A stretch of DNA of 59,108 nucleotides from Burkholderiales bacterium (GTDB lineage: Bacteria > Pseudomonadota > Gammaproteobacteria > Burkholderiales > Burkholderiaceae_E). Shown one piece after another: positions 16,589 to 25,161 of this stretch (within the stretch, counting starts at the first letter, position 1; the number at the start of each line of letters is the position of its first letter). The notes beneath the pieces are model-generated. The model saw nothing but the letters and a program-made list of their open reading frames with translations, was not told the DNA's origin and did not search any database. The position numbers and the translations under genes are program-made. The stretch covers positions 1-59,108 of the forward strand of contig RPRK01000008.1 of the NCBI GenBank assembly GCA_003818495.1, in the 5' to 3' direction.

Positions 16589-17640
16589 GCCGCGAGCCGG
16601 TCGACGGCGGCGATCCAGCGGTCCACCGCCACCGGCCAGTCGCTCAGGGCCGCGCCCGCGCGACGCGCGCCGGCGGCGAGCGAGGCGCGCAGCGCCGGCT
16701 CGGCGAGCAGCCGCTCGAGCGCCTCGCGCAGCGCGCCGACGTCGCCCGGCGGCACGCGCAGCGACGCGTCGGCGGGCACGGTCTCGGGCAGCGCACCGGC
16801 CGTGGTGGCCACGACCGGCAGTCCGTGGGCGAGCGCCTCGGCGAAGGCCATGCCGTAGCCCTCGTGCAGGGAGGGCAGCACGAACGCGTCGGCCTGCCGC
16901 CAGGCGGCCTCGAGCGCCTCGGCCGGCAGCTCGCCGTGCAGCGCGATGCGATCGTCGAGCCGATGCGCGGCGATCGCATCGCGGACCGCGGCCACGCAGC
17001 CGGGGTCGCGGACGAGGCTGCCGACGCAGTCGAGGCACCAGTCGAGGTCGCGCAGTCCGGCCAGCGCCTCGACGAGCGCGAGGTGTCCCTTGCGCGGCGT
17101 GACGGTGCCCACCGCCAGCAGCCGCAGCGCCCCGCCGGCCTCGCGGCGCGGTCCCGGCCGCACGGACGGTGCCGTGCCCGGCGGCGCGACCGCGACCCGC
17201 TCGGGCGCGATGCCCGCGGCGAGCACCGCGCGCGCCGTGTGCGCGCTCGCGCAGACGACGCCGCGCAGCATCGGCCACAGCCGGGCCTCGAGCGCGGCGT
17301 GGCGTTCGAGCCGCACGGGGTCGGCGCCCGCCTCGGCCGACAGCGGGTGATGCACGAACCCCACCAGCCGCAGCCGGCTCGAGTGGGCCGCGAGGCAGGC
17401 CTCGAAGCCCGGCAGCGCGAGCCCGTCGACGACCACGATCCGGTCGTCCGGGAGCGCCTCGAGCACCGCCGCCGCAGCCGTCCGTGCGGTGTCGTCGGCC
17501 TCCGGGAAACGGCCGTCGAGCTCGTGCACGTGCACCGCGCGGCCGCGCGCGCGCAGGCCATCGACCAGACGCCGGTCGAAGAGGTAGCCGCCGGTCACCT
17601 GGTCCAGCGGACCGGGGACGACGAACCCCAGCGGACTCAA
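16585..17640 (-). CDS. GT4-like glycosyltransferase (GT-B fold)
   Basis: 351 residues with a TTG start at 17640 that overlaps the preceding stop as TTGA; the GTG for V15 of the same frame is the next choice. The C-terminal Rossmann domain has AVGTVTPRKGH for nucleotide-sugar binding and the retaining GT4 signature SLHEGYGMAFAEALAHGLPV (near residue 255). TAGALPETVPAD follows as in other GT4 members. It should transfer a sugar to an unknown acceptor made in this operon. It lacks membrane helices and so is likely cytoplasmic or peripheral. Confidence 0.86.
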   Translation of the reverse strand: MSPLGFVVPGPLDQVTGGYLFDRRLVDGLRARGRAVHVHELDGRFPEADDTARTAAAAVLEALPDDRIVVVDGLALPGFEACLAAHSSRLRLVGFVHHPLSAEAGADPVRLERHAALEARLWPMLRGVVCASAHTARAVLAAGIAPERVAVAPPGTAPSVRPGPRREAGGALRLLAVGTVTPRKGHLALVEALAGLRDLDWCLDCVGSLVRDPGCVAAVRDAIAAHRLDDRIALHGELPAEALEAAWRQADAFVLPSLHEGYGMAFAEALAHGLPVVATTAGALPETVPADASLRVPPGDVGALREALERLLAEPALRASLAAGARRAGAALSDWPVAVDRWIAAVDRLAA

Positions 17641-18041
17641 GCCAGCGCGCCCTCGAACGCGGCCCAGGCCACCGGCGATTCGCGCAGCACCACCCGCATG
17701 GAGACGATCGCGCCCGCGGTGCCGGGTCCGACCGCACCGAGCGCGACCCGCGCCGCGATGCGGCGGAAGATCTCGCCGGCGAGGAACTCCGTGGTCGTGT
17801 TGATGCCTCGGAACTCGGGCAGCTCGTCGAGGTTCTGGTAGTTGAGCGCGCCCAGCACCTCGCGCAGCAGGTCGAGCGCCAGCCCGATGTCGCAGACCAG
17901 CCCGTGCGCGTCGAGCGCGGCGCGGCGGAACTCCACCTCCACCGCGTAGGTGGCACCGTGCAGCTTCTGCGCGGGCCCGAAGACCTCGCCGCGAAAGCCG
18001 TGGGCGATCATGAAGTGGTCCGATACGGCGAGCGAGTACAC
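17637..18041 (-). CDS. 6-pyruvoyl-tetrahydropterin synthase/QueD-fold protein with degenerate active site
   Basis: 134 residues starting with GTG at 18041; GGAG lies seven bases upstream. The T-fold outline is clear: IAHGF with a zinc-type His14, KLHGATY, DIGLALDLLREVLGALNYQNL, TTTEFLAGEIF and VVLRESPVAW. Compared with QueD and PTPS, the catalytic cysteine four residues before the LHGH histidine is Ala24, the second histidine of HGH is Ala30, and the Asp-His of LDH is Asn67-Tyr68. Only His14, His28 and Glu121 remain. It therefore cannot use the known PTPS/QueD mechanism and may be a binding protein or do new chemistry. Overlapping starts and stops tie it to the operon. Confidence 0.85.
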   Translation of the reverse strand: MYSLAVSDHFMIAHGFRGEVFGPAQKLHGATYAVEVEFRRAALDAHGLVCDIGLALDLLREVLGALNYQNLDELPEFRGINTTTEFLAGEIFRRIAARVALGAVGPGTAGAIVSMRVVLRESPVAWAAFEGALA

Positions 18042-18062
18042 GAGTCTTCTCCAGCAGGATGC

Positions 18063-19043
18063 TCAGGGATACGAGACGACGTGGCAGAGCGCCCCGTCGG
18101 GCGAGGCGGCGAGGCGCGCGAGCGTGGCGGGCAGCGACGCGAACGGGCTCTCGCCCGTCAGCAGCGCATCGAAGACCGGATCCTCGAGCAGCTCGAGCGC
18201 GAGCGTCATCCGGCGCAGGTGGGTCCAGCGGGCGCGCTGCGCGGTGGCGACCGCACCGACCTGCGACGAGCGCAGCTGCAGGCGCTTCGAATGGAAGGCC
18301 TCGCCGAGCGGCAGCGACACCGCCCGATCGCCGTACCAGCTGAGCTCGAGCACAGTGGCCTCGAATCCGGCCAGCCCGAGCGCGGTGGCGAGTCCTGCGG
18401 GGTGGCCGCTCGCATGCACGACCAGGTCGGCGTCGGGCGTGGCGTCCGCGGGCGACGCGAAGGCGCAGCCGAGCCGTGCCGCGAGCGGTGCGCGCCGCGG
18501 GTCGGGATCGATCAGCTCGACGCGGGCACCGGGCATCCGCGCGGCCAGCGCCGCGACCAGACTGCCGACGACGCCGGCGCCCACGACCGAGATGCGGTCG
18601 CCCGCCCGGGGCGCGGCGTCCCACAGGCCGTTGACCGCGGTCTCCATGTTGGCCGCGAGCACGCCGCGCGCATCGGACACCGCCTCCGGCAGCGGCACCA
18701 CGGCCGCCGTCGGCACGACGTAGCGGTCCTGGTGCGGGTGCAGGCAGAACACGCGCCGCCCGAGCAGGTCCGCGGCGCCGGCCTCGACGACCCCCACCGA
18801 CGCATAGCCGTACTTCACCGGGCCCGGGAAGTCGCCCGCCTGGAACGGACATCGCATCGCCGCGCGCTGTCCGTCCGGCACGCGACCGAGGAACACCAGC
18901 GACTCGGTGCCGCGGCTGATGCCGCTGCGCAGGGCGCGCACCCTGACCTCGCCCGGCCCCGGCTCGGCGAGCGGCTCGTCGCGCAGCTCGCCACGGCCGG
19001 CGGCCACCGTCCAGAACGCCCGGGCGCGCACCGCCTCAGTCAT
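18063..19043 (-). CDS. medium-chain dehydrogenase/reductase lacking the catalytic zinc ligands
   Basis: 326 residues. A GroES-like N-terminal domain ([25 protein letters not shown]) is followed by a Rossmann domain ([15 protein letters not shown]) and conserved [18 protein letters not shown] and SSQVGAVA. In zinc alcohol dehydrogenases the first motif has a cysteine and the second a GHE; here these are serine and GYA, so the catalytic zinc is lost. BchC-like dehydrogenases share the SGIS-GTE pattern. It probably oxidises or reduces a ring or side-chain hydroxyl of the operon's product. It overlaps the RibD-like gene by eight bases. Confidence 0.87.
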   Translation of the reverse strand: MTEAVRARAFWTVAAGRGELRDEPLAEPGPGEVRVRALRSGISRGTESLVFLGRVPDGQRAAMRCPFQAGDFPGPVKYGYASVGVVEAGAADLLGRRVFCLHPHQDRYVVPTAAVVPLPEAVSDARGVLAANMETAVNGLWDAAPRAGDRISVVGAGVVGSLVAALAARMPGARVELIDPDPRRAPLAARLGCAFASPADATPDADLVVHASGHPAGLATALGLAGFEATVLELSWYGDRAVSLPLGEAFHSKRLQLRSSQVGAVATAQRARWTHLRRMTLALELLEDPVFDALLTGESPFASLPATLARLAASPDGALCHVVSYP

Positions 19044-19842
19044 GGAACACGCACTCGACCATCACGTCGTCGCCGAAGGCGAAGCGCCGCGTCCGCGGCC
19101 GCAGGCTGTTCGCCAGGTCGCTGATCTCGGGCAGCGTCAGGCCGGGACGCCCCGAGCCGAGGATCACCGGCGCGATGGTGAGCTGCAGGCGGTCGAGCGC
19201 CCCCGCGGCGAGGAACCGCGACACCGTGCTGCCGCCGCCTTCCACGAAGAGCCGGGCGAGGCCGCGGCGCGCCAGCACGCGTCGGATCTCGTGCGGATCG
19301 AGCTGTCCGCCCGTACGCGGGACCGGCACGATCTCGGCGAGCCCGGGGTCCGGGCCGCCCGCGGTACGGTCCTCGGCGACCAGCAGCAGCGTCGGCGCCG
19401 CACCGTCCCTGAAGACCCGCTGGCTGGCATCGAGCCGGCGCTCGGGATCGACGACGACGCGCACCGGGCTCGTGCCGGTGCATCGGCGCACCGTGAGCTG
19501 CGGGTCGTCGTGCAGCACCGTCTCGGAGCCGACCAGCACCGCATCGCACAGCGCGCGCATCCGATGCGTGTGGAGCAGGTCCTCGGCGCCGCTCAGCCAG
19601 CGCGACATCCCGCCGGCGGTCGCGATCCGGCCGTCGAGACTCTGCGCCAGGTGGGCGAACGCGCACCCCGCGCCGCGCGGTGCGCACAGCGGCCCGTAGA
19701 GCGCCGCCAGCGGCGTGTCCGTCGGCACCGGCGCAGCGCCATGGCGTGCGGCGAGGACCGCGCGCCAGTCGGGGCAGTCGTCCGGCGGTGGCTCGCACGC
19801 GGCAGCCGGCCCGCGGAGGGGATCGGCGTCCCGAGGATTCAT
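19036..19842 (-). CDS. RibD C-terminal-like (dihydrofolate reductase fold) reductase
   Basis: 268 residues from the ATG at 19842, overlapping the previous stop as ATGA. The reductase fold of RibD is seen in [67 protein letters not shown] and [11 protein letters not shown]. The deaminase half of riboflavin RibD is absent. Family members reduce the ribose of an aminopyrimidine or act on pterins with NADPH. Next to a PTPS-like protein this suggests a pterin, deazapterin or flavin-precursor-like intermediate. It is not riboflavin RibD by domain content. Confidence 0.88.
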   Translation of the reverse strand: MNPRDADPLRGPAAACEPPPDDCPDWRAVLAARHGAAPVPTDTPLAALYGPLCAPRGAGCAFAHLAQSLDGRIATAGGMSRWLSGAEDLLHTHRMRALCDAVLVGSETVLHDDPQLTVRRCTGTSPVRVVVDPERRLDASQRVFRDGAAPTLLLVAEDRTAGGPDPGLAEIVPVPRTGGQLDPHEIRRVLARRGLARLFVEGGGSTVSRFLAAGALDRLQLTIAPVILGSGRPGLTLPEISDLANSLRPRTRRFAFGDDVMVECVFHD

Positions 19843-20810
19843 CGGGGCGCCCCCGCATCGCGCGCCGAGGAGAACGCCTCGAACACCAGGTCGGGCGCGC
19901 TCAGGTTGTGGCGCGACGGCTCGGTCCGGCCGAAGCGCGCGCTGCGCGCCGTGACCGTGCCGAAGCCGAGGATCGGTGCCTGCCCGGGGCCGCGCGCGGC
20001 GCCCGCCCAGCGGGCGACGGCGACATCCGCCTGCGCCGTGTCGACGAACATCGAGCGCAGCGCGGCGAAGGGCCGCCCGGCCGCCACGGGCGGATCCAGC
20101 GTGACCGACAGCGCCAGCCGCTCGGACGACGCCTCGGCGACCGACAGGACGCCGCGCGAACCGTCTCGGAAGACCAGCCGGAAGGTCAGCGTCGCCGGAT
20201 CGAACGACAGGCTGCGGATCGCGACGAACGGCCGCCCGTCCTCCTCGACCGGCCCGACCAGGAACGAGCTGCCGTAGGCGGTGTCGGGCAGCGAGCCGGG
20301 AGGCAGCGGCTTGGGCCGCCAGTAGCCGTCGGCGGGATAGACGACCAGCATCTCGACGTCGCGAACCGTGCCGCGACGGATCAGCTGCACGAGGTGCAGG
20401 CCGGTCTCGACGCGATCGCCGACGCGGAACTCGACCGACTCCGGACGCCAGTTCGTGGCGAAGGTGTGGCCGACCAGACGGATCGTCGCGTCCTCGTGCA
20501 GCACCACGGTCCGCGGCGTGAAGGCGAAGCTCGGGTCGGACGACATGTCGCAGTCGGTGAAGTCGGGCGCGGTGCTGTCGGTGATCACCGCGGCGATGTA
20601 GGGCGGGTGCTCGGCGACGATCCGGAACGAGGCGACCGAGTCGCCGACGAACTTCACGTAGACGTTGTCCTCCTCGGCGCAGCGCGTGATCCGGCTGGCA
20701 TCGACGACCTCGACCTCGAGCGGCGCGGCGACGCCCGCGCCACAGACAGCGAGCCCCCCCGCCAGGCAGGACAGCCCCCACACGGCGGCGGCGATCGCGC
20801 GGCGCGTCAT
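19839..20810 (-). CDS. predicted periplasmic protein of unknown function
   Basis: 323 residues with an N-terminal signal peptide (MTRRAIAAAVWGLSCLAGG, cleavage near AAP at 28-30). The mature part is predicted mainly beta, with two conspicuous cysteines in TRCAEEDN and FTDCDMSSDPSF that could form a disulfide. I recognise no domain. It overlaps mdoH by ATGA upstream and the RibD-like gene by ATGA downstream, so all three are made together. By position it could play the periplasmic role that MdoG or MdoD has for glucans, but there is no visible similarity to those. Confidence 0.8.
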   Translation of the reverse strand: MTRRAIAAAVWGLSCLAGGLAVCGAGVAAPLEVEVVDASRITRCAEEDNVYVKFVGDSVASFRIVAEHPPYIAAVITDSTAPDFTDCDMSSDPSFAFTPRTVVLHEDATIRLVGHTFATNWRPESVEFRVGDRVETGLHLVQLIRRGTVRDVEMLVVYPADGYWRPKPLPPGSLPDTAYGSSFLVGPVEEDGRPFVAIRSLSFDPATLTFRLVFRDGSRGVLSVAEASSERLALSVTLDPPVAAGRPFAALRSMFVDTAQADVAVARWAGAARGPGQAPILGFGTVTARSARFGRTEPSRHNLSAPDLVFEAFSSARDAGAPR

Positions 20811-22588
20811 TCGGACGCCGCCCGCACCGCGAACGGCCTGAACAGCGCCGCCGATCCCGCATGCGCCGGCGGGCGGACCTCCTCCGGGATGCGGCACAGG
20901 CCGATCCGTCCGAGGGCCCGACCGACCGCGGGATGCGCGGTGAACATCGCGATCGGGATCGAGGCGACCAGCCCGAGCGCGAACGGCGTGCCGATGCCCA
21001 GCCACAGCGCCCCCGGCGCGACCTGGGCCAGCCACGCCGAGAAGGCGATGCCGACGAGCGTGTGCGGCCACAGCCGCCGCAGCGCGACGCGGAACGGGAT
21101 GCCGTCCGCATCGCGAAGCTGGGCGGCCCAGCCCACCTGCCGCCCGAACGGCAGGCCGATCACGAACAGCGTCACCGAGACCGCGCAGACCGGCACGATC
21201 AGCAGCGTGAAGACGGTCTCGAGCAGCGCCCCGGCCACGATCCGGGGTGCCCCGCCGAAGGCCGCCCGCAGCCGCGGCCGGGCGAGCACGTCGACGAGGG
21301 TCGCGAGCTTCGGGGCGAAGCTCATCAGCAGCGTGAGCGCCAGCACGATCGCGCCGATGTCGGCCCGGAACGGCCCCTGACGGATCAGCCCGACCAGCAT
21401 GAAGGCCAGCCAGGCAGGCGTGCCCACGTACATGGCGATCGCGAGCCAGAGCTGGACGCGGCTCACCGGCAGCAACCCGGTCAGACCGCGCAGCTTCAGG
21501 TACTGCAGGTTGCCCTGGCACCAGCGCAGGTCGCGCCGGATGAACTCGAGGAGCGTCGGCGGGTTCTCCTCCCAGCTCCCGTCCTCCTCGGGCAGGACCC
21601 GGACCTCGAAGCCGGCACGGCGCATCAGCACCGCCTCGAGCTGATCGTGGCTCAGCACGTCGCCGCCCAGGGGCGGTCCGCCCGGCAGCACGGGCAGACG
21701 ACAGTGCTCGGTGAAGGGCGCCAGCCGGATGATCGCGTTGTGGCCCCAGTACGGCCCGCAGTCGCCCTGCCAGCTCGCCGACCCGAGCGTGTACGAACGC
21801 ATGCCCAGCCGCATCCCGAACTGGAAGACGCGGGCGAACGCGCTGGCGCTGGGCAGACCGGTGGCGAGCGTCTGGAGGATGCCGATCTCGGGCCGGGCCT
21901 GCATCACCCGGACCAGCCTGAGCATCGCGGCGGGCGTCATCACGCTGTCGGCATCGAGCACGATCAGCGCATCGTGGTCCGCACCCCAGCGCTCGCAGAA
22001 GTCGCGCAGGTTGCCGGCCTTGAAGCCGCCGCCACGCTCGCGGCGCCGATAGGTCACCGCCAGGCGGGCGCCGAACCGCTCGGACAGTCCGGCGGCGAGC
22101 GTCTCCTCGGCCGCCGCGATCGCGGGGTCGTCGGAATCGCTGAGCACGTACAGATGGAAGGCGCGCGACTCGCCGGTCGCCACCAGCCCGTCGAGCATCC
22201 AGTGCAGGTTGCGCGAGACCCGCGTCGTGTCCTCGTTGCGGATGCAGATCGCGAGCGCCGTCCGGGTCGTGATCGGCTCGTCGCCGGTGATCGCCCGAAG
22301 GTGCGGCGCGACCAGGCCTTCGGGATCGCGGGCGAACGACATCAGGCCCAGTCCGATCACGGCGTTCCAGAAGCCGATCGTCGTCCAGGGCAGCGTCAGC
22401 GCGAACAGGCCGAGCATCACCAGCCCCAGCGGGTCGGGACCGGCGGGAAAGGTCGCCGCGGCCATCAGCGCGAGCAGCGCCGCGGCCGTGGCGAGCACGA
22501 GCAGGGCGAAACCGATGCGCCGAGTGCGCAGGGCGGGCAGGCGCGGCCGGGAGCGTGCCGCGTCGGGAGGTGTGTCGTTGGGTGTCAC
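20807..22588 (-). CDS. mdoH: glucans biosynthesis glucosyltransferase MdoH (OpgH)
   Basis: About 593 residues from the GTG at 22588; an ATG at 22705 would add 39 poorly conserved residues. Two N-terminal membrane helices (GFALLVLATAAALLALMAAA and the following one) precede a GT2 domain. That domain has LAICIRNED, YVLSDSDD, RGGGFKAGNLRDF, VLDADSVM, GPYWGHNAIIR, LSHDQLEAVLMRRAGF and DLRWCQGNLQYL, then several C-terminal helices. It polymerises glucose from UDP-glucose into beta-glucan at the inner membrane. No mdoG is adjacent; instead it heads the pterin-like operon, coupled by ATGA to the unknown periplasmic gene. Confidence 0.9.
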   Translation of the reverse strand: MTPNDTPPDAARSRPRLPALRTRRIGFALLVLATAAALLALMAAATFPAGPDPLGLVMLGLFALTLPWTTIGFWNAVIGLGLMSFARDPEGLVAPHLRAITGDEPITTRTALAICIRNEDTTRVSRNLHWMLDGLVATGESRAFHLYVLSDSDDPAIAAAEETLAAGLSERFGARLAVTYRRRERGGGFKAGNLRDFCERWGADHDALIVLDADSVMTPAAMLRLVRVMQARPEIGILQTLATGLPSASAFARVFQFGMRLGMRSYTLGSASWQGDCGPYWGHNAIIRLAPFTEHCRLPVLPGGPPLGGDVLSHDQLEAVLMRRAGFEVRVLPEEDGSWEENPPTLLEFIRRDLRWCQGNLQYLKLRGLTGLLPVSRVQLWLAIAMYVGTPAWLAFMLVGLIRQGPFRADIGAIVLALTLLMSFAPKLATLVDVLARPRLRAAFGGAPRIVAGALLETVFTLLIVPVCAVSVTLFVIGLPFGRQVGWAAQLRDADGIPFRVALRRLWPHTLVGIAFSAWLAQVAPGALWLGIGTPFALGLVASIPIAMFTAHPAVGRALGRIGLCRIPEEVRPPAHAGSAALFRPFAVRAASE

Positions 22589-22832
22589 GGGAACCTGCGG
22601 TGCTGCATCCGGGCGGCAGGCCGATCGACCGTGACTGCCCGAAAGTCCGAACGATAGCCGCACCGGCGCCGGCCGGGTCGAATCGGAGCGGCGCGATAGG
22701 GGCATGCCGGACCCCGAAGCTCGGCCGTTGCGCCCGCCTATCCGGGTGATGACGGCAGGCTGCCCCACTGCGTACCGTTGCAGAGCCCGGCGGGCGCCCG
22801 CCCCGCCCCACCCCGATCGGACGACTCCCGCC

Positions 22833-24062
22833 ATGTTCCCGTTCCCCCGCGTCAAGTCCATCCTGCTGTCGCCGCGCACGGAATGGCCGGTCATCGATGC
22901 CGAAGCCGCGACGGTGCGATCCATCTATCGGGACTACCTCGTCTGGCTCGCCGCGATCCCGACGATCGCCGGTTTCGTCGGCCTGTCGCTCATCGGTGTC
23001 GGCGGATTCGGCGTGACCTTTCGCGTGCCGGTGCTGCAGGGCCTGATGAACGCAGTGGTCGGCATGGCCCTGATGCTGGCATCGGTCTGGCTGATGGCGT
23101 GGATCGTGGACGCTCTCGCGCCGAAGTTCCAGGCCCGCAAGGACTTCGTCAGCGCGTTCAAGCTCGTCGCCTACGCCGGCACGGCCTCGATGGTGGCCGG
23201 ACTGTCCTACCTGCTGGGCTCGCTGGGCTTCCTGATGCTGCTCGGGGCGCTCTACAGCCTGTATCTCTTCTATGTCGGCCTGCCGGTGCTGATGAAATGC
23301 CCGCCCGGACGGGCGCTGCCGTACACGGGGGTGTTCCTGGTCTGCGGCTTCGTCGCCAACCTCGCGGTCGGCTTCCTGACGACCGCGATCGTGCCGTCGT
23401 TCGGCCCGAGTGCCGGCGGCGACCTGCGGATCGAGACGCCCCGGGGGTCGATCGGCATCGACACCGCCAAGCTCGAGGCGGCGGCCAAGCGCATGGAAGA
23501 GAGCGGCCGCAAGGTCGAGGAGGCCTCGCGATCGGGCGATCCCGCGGCCGCCGGCCGTGCGGCCACCGACGCGTTGGCCGCGGTCGCCGGCGCCCTCGGC
23601 GGTGCGACCGGCGGGCGCACGCCGGTGGCGCCCGCGGACCTGAAGGCCCTGCTGCCCGAGACGCTCGTCGGCCTCACGCGCGCCGACTGGGAGTCGAGCG
23701 GCGGGACGGCGGGCGGCGTGTCGATCGCCACGGCGAAGGCCCGCTACGGCGACGGCGCCCGCCGCATCGAGCTCGAGATCACGGATCCGGGCACCCTCGC
23801 GGGCATCGCCGCCATGATCGGGCAGCTCGCCACGAGCGAGCGCGAGAGCGCCGAGCATGTCGAGAAGACCTACCGCAGCGGCCGCCACATGGCGCGGGAG
23901 CGCACCGAGCGCGGCAGCGGTGACACCGAGTACACGCTGTCGCTCGACAACGGGCTGATCGTCGAGGCCCGGGGGCACGGCATGGACATCGCGGCGCTCA
24001 AGGACGCCGTGAAGGGTCTGGACCTCGCCCGACTGGAATCGATCGCGAAAGCGCGCCCCTGA
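22833..24062 (+). CDS. Yip1-family membrane protein with C-terminal soluble domain
   Basis: 409 residues from the ATG at 22833. Residues 1-190 hold about five membrane helices in the Yip1/YIP domain pattern (MFPFPRVKSILLSPRTEWP, VWLAAIPTIAGFVGLSLIG, FLMLLGALYSLYLFYVGLPV and PPGRALPYTGVFLVCGFVAN). A soluble part of about 220 residues follows, with DTAKLEAAAKRMEESGRKVE (possibly coiled) and an RIELEITDPGTLAGI region. The enzymatic role, if any, is unknown. It is divergent from mdoH, suggesting an envelope connection, but this is only positional. Confidence 0.85.
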   Translation: MFPFPRVKSILLSPRTEWPVIDAEAATVRSIYRDYLVWLAAIPTIAGFVGLSLIGVGGFGVTFRVPVLQGLMNAVVGMALMLASVWLMAWIVDALAPKFQARKDFVSAFKLVAYAGTASMVAGLSYLLGSLGFLMLLGALYSLYLFYVGLPVLMKCPPGRALPYTGVFLVCGFVANLAVGFLTTAIVPSFGPSAGGDLRIETPRGSIGIDTAKLEAAAKRMEESGRKVEEASRSGDPAAAGRAATDALAAVAGALGGATGGRTPVAPADLKALLPETLVGLTRADWESSGGTAGGVSIATAKARYGDGARRIELEITDPGTLAGIAAMIGQLATSERESAEHVEKTYRSGRHMARERTERGSGDTEYTLSLDNGLIVEARGHGMDIAALKDAVKGLDLARLESIAKARP

Positions 24063-24069
24063 CGGACCC

Positions 24070-24100
24070 GGGCGCGCCGCCGTTCAGGCGGGCGGCGCCC
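24070..24100. terminator. hairpin between convergent Yip1-like and IclR genes
   Basis: GGGCGC (24070-24075) pairs with GCGCCC (24095-24100), and inside it CCGCC (24077-24081) pairs with GGCGG (24087-24091) around a five-base loop. It starts seven bases after one stop and includes the other, so it could act in both directions. There is no T tract. Confidence 0.4.
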
Positions 24101-24920
24101 CGCCCAGCCGGCGCGAGACCTCGCGCGCCGCGTCGCGCACCGCTTCGGCCATCGGGGCGCCCCAGGCCGACGGGAAGCTGTCCTGGTGGCCGAGCGCAGT
24201 CACGACGATCGCGGGCTGGTGCTCGTGGTCGAAGGCGACCGCGCTGAACGCGTTGACGCCGGGCATCGGGCGGCCGGCCGCGCGGGCGACGCCGTGCCGG
24301 CGGTACTCGTCGACGATCTCGCGCAGGGTCGCGTCGCCCCGCGCCAGCAGCGGGCGCGCCGGCCGATCCTCCTCGCCCAGCGGCCGTGCCAGGGACCGCC
24401 TCAGCGTCTCGAACGGCAGCACCGCGGCGAAGGCCCGGCCGGTCGCCGTGCCGAGCAGCGACATCACCGTGCCCGCCCGCATCGACACGTGCAGCGGCTG
24501 CACCGCGTCGATCATCCGGACCACGGTCGGACCGAAGTTGCCCCAGACCGCGAGGGCGACCGCATGGCCGCTCGACCGGGCGAGCGCCTCGGCCACCGGC
24601 GCGGCGGCCTTGAGCGGATCGAGCTGGGTCAGGGCCGCCAGGCCGAGCTGGAGCGCCGCCGGCCCGAGCGCATAGAGGCCGCTCGCGGGATCCTGGGCGA
24701 CCAGACCGAGCCGGCCGTAGCTCACCAGGTACGGATGCGCCCGGGCCGCAGGAAGCGTGGCCGCGGCCGCCAGGTCCTTCAGCGACATCGGCCCCCGGTG
24801 CGCGGCGAGCGCGAGCAGCAGGCGCCCGCCGACCTCGACCGACTGCACCGCGCGCTGCACCTTCGGCTCGCCGTCCCGCGCATCCGTCCCGTCGTGCCCG
24901 TGGTGCCCATCGCGTCGCAT
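24084..24920 (-). CDS. IclR family transcriptional regulator
   Basis: 278 residues. A winged-helix N-terminal domain (VQSVEVGGRLLLALAAHRGP, SLKDLAAAATLP) is followed by an IclR effector domain with TATGRAFAAVLP and the late AFSAVAFDHEHQPAIVVTALG. It is divergent from the fumarylacetoacetase cassette, with two similar 15-base operators between (24946-24960 and 25016-25030). A natural reading is that it controls that aromatic cassette and itself, with an aromatic or fumarylacetoacetate-like compound as effector. Confidence 0.9.
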   Translation of the reverse strand: MRRDGHHGHDGTDARDGEPKVQRAVQSVEVGGRLLLALAAHRGPMSLKDLAAAATLPAARAHPYLVSYGRLGLVAQDPASGLYALGPAALQLGLAALTQLDPLKAAAPVAEALARSSGHAVALAVWGNFGPTVVRMIDAVQPLHVSMRAGTVMSLLGTATGRAFAAVLPFETLRRSLARPLGEEDRPARPLLARGDATLREIVDEYRRHGVARAAGRPMPGVNAFSAVAFDHEHQPAIVVTALGHQDSFPSAWGAPMAEAVRDAAREVSRRLGGAPPA

Positions 24921-24945
24921 CCGACCTCGCCTCGTTCCGGCGGAG

Positions 24946-24960
24946 TTTGCCTACGGCAAA
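24946..24960. promoter_or_regulatory. IclR operator candidate 1 (perfect palindrome)
   Basis: TTTGCCTACGGCAAA is a perfect inverted repeat with six-base arms and a three-base centre. A second site at 25016-25030 matches it at 12 of 15 positions. It lies 25 bases from the iclR start and just upstream of the -35 of the predicted fahA promoter, a good place to control both transcripts. Confidence 0.6.
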
Positions 24961-24965
24961 TCCAT

Positions 24966-24994
24966 TTGCCAACTGCTCGCCGCGATCGTATCCT
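24966..24994 (+). promoter_or_regulatory. predicted sigma70-type promoter of the fahA cassette
   Basis: TTGCCA and TATCCT are separated by exactly 17 bases. Transcription should begin near 25001. It is flanked by the two IclR-type sites, with site 2 inside the untranslated leader. Confidence 0.55.
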
Positions 24995-25015
24995 GACCGA
25001 AGTGGTGCAAATGCG

Positions 25016-25030
25016 TTCGCATACGACAAA
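25016..25030. promoter_or_regulatory. IclR operator candidate 2
   Basis: TTCGCATACGACAAA matches operator candidate 1 at 12 of 15 positions. It lies downstream of the predicted fahA start, where a bound repressor would block transcription. Confidence 0.5.
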
Positions 25031-25161
25031 CCGTCGGTCCGACTGCAGTCCGATGCGATCGCCCGGCGCGTCAGGGCCGCCCGGATCGACCGATCGCGGC
25101 GGGGACATCCGCGCCGACTGACGCGACAATGCCCGCCTGGCGCACGGAGACGACCTCGACC

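Noticed and set aside
17637-18041. QueD (queuosine synthesis) or true 6-PTPS
   Set aside because: Catalytic Cys, Asp and His and one zinc ligand are absent, and no queC or queE is nearby.
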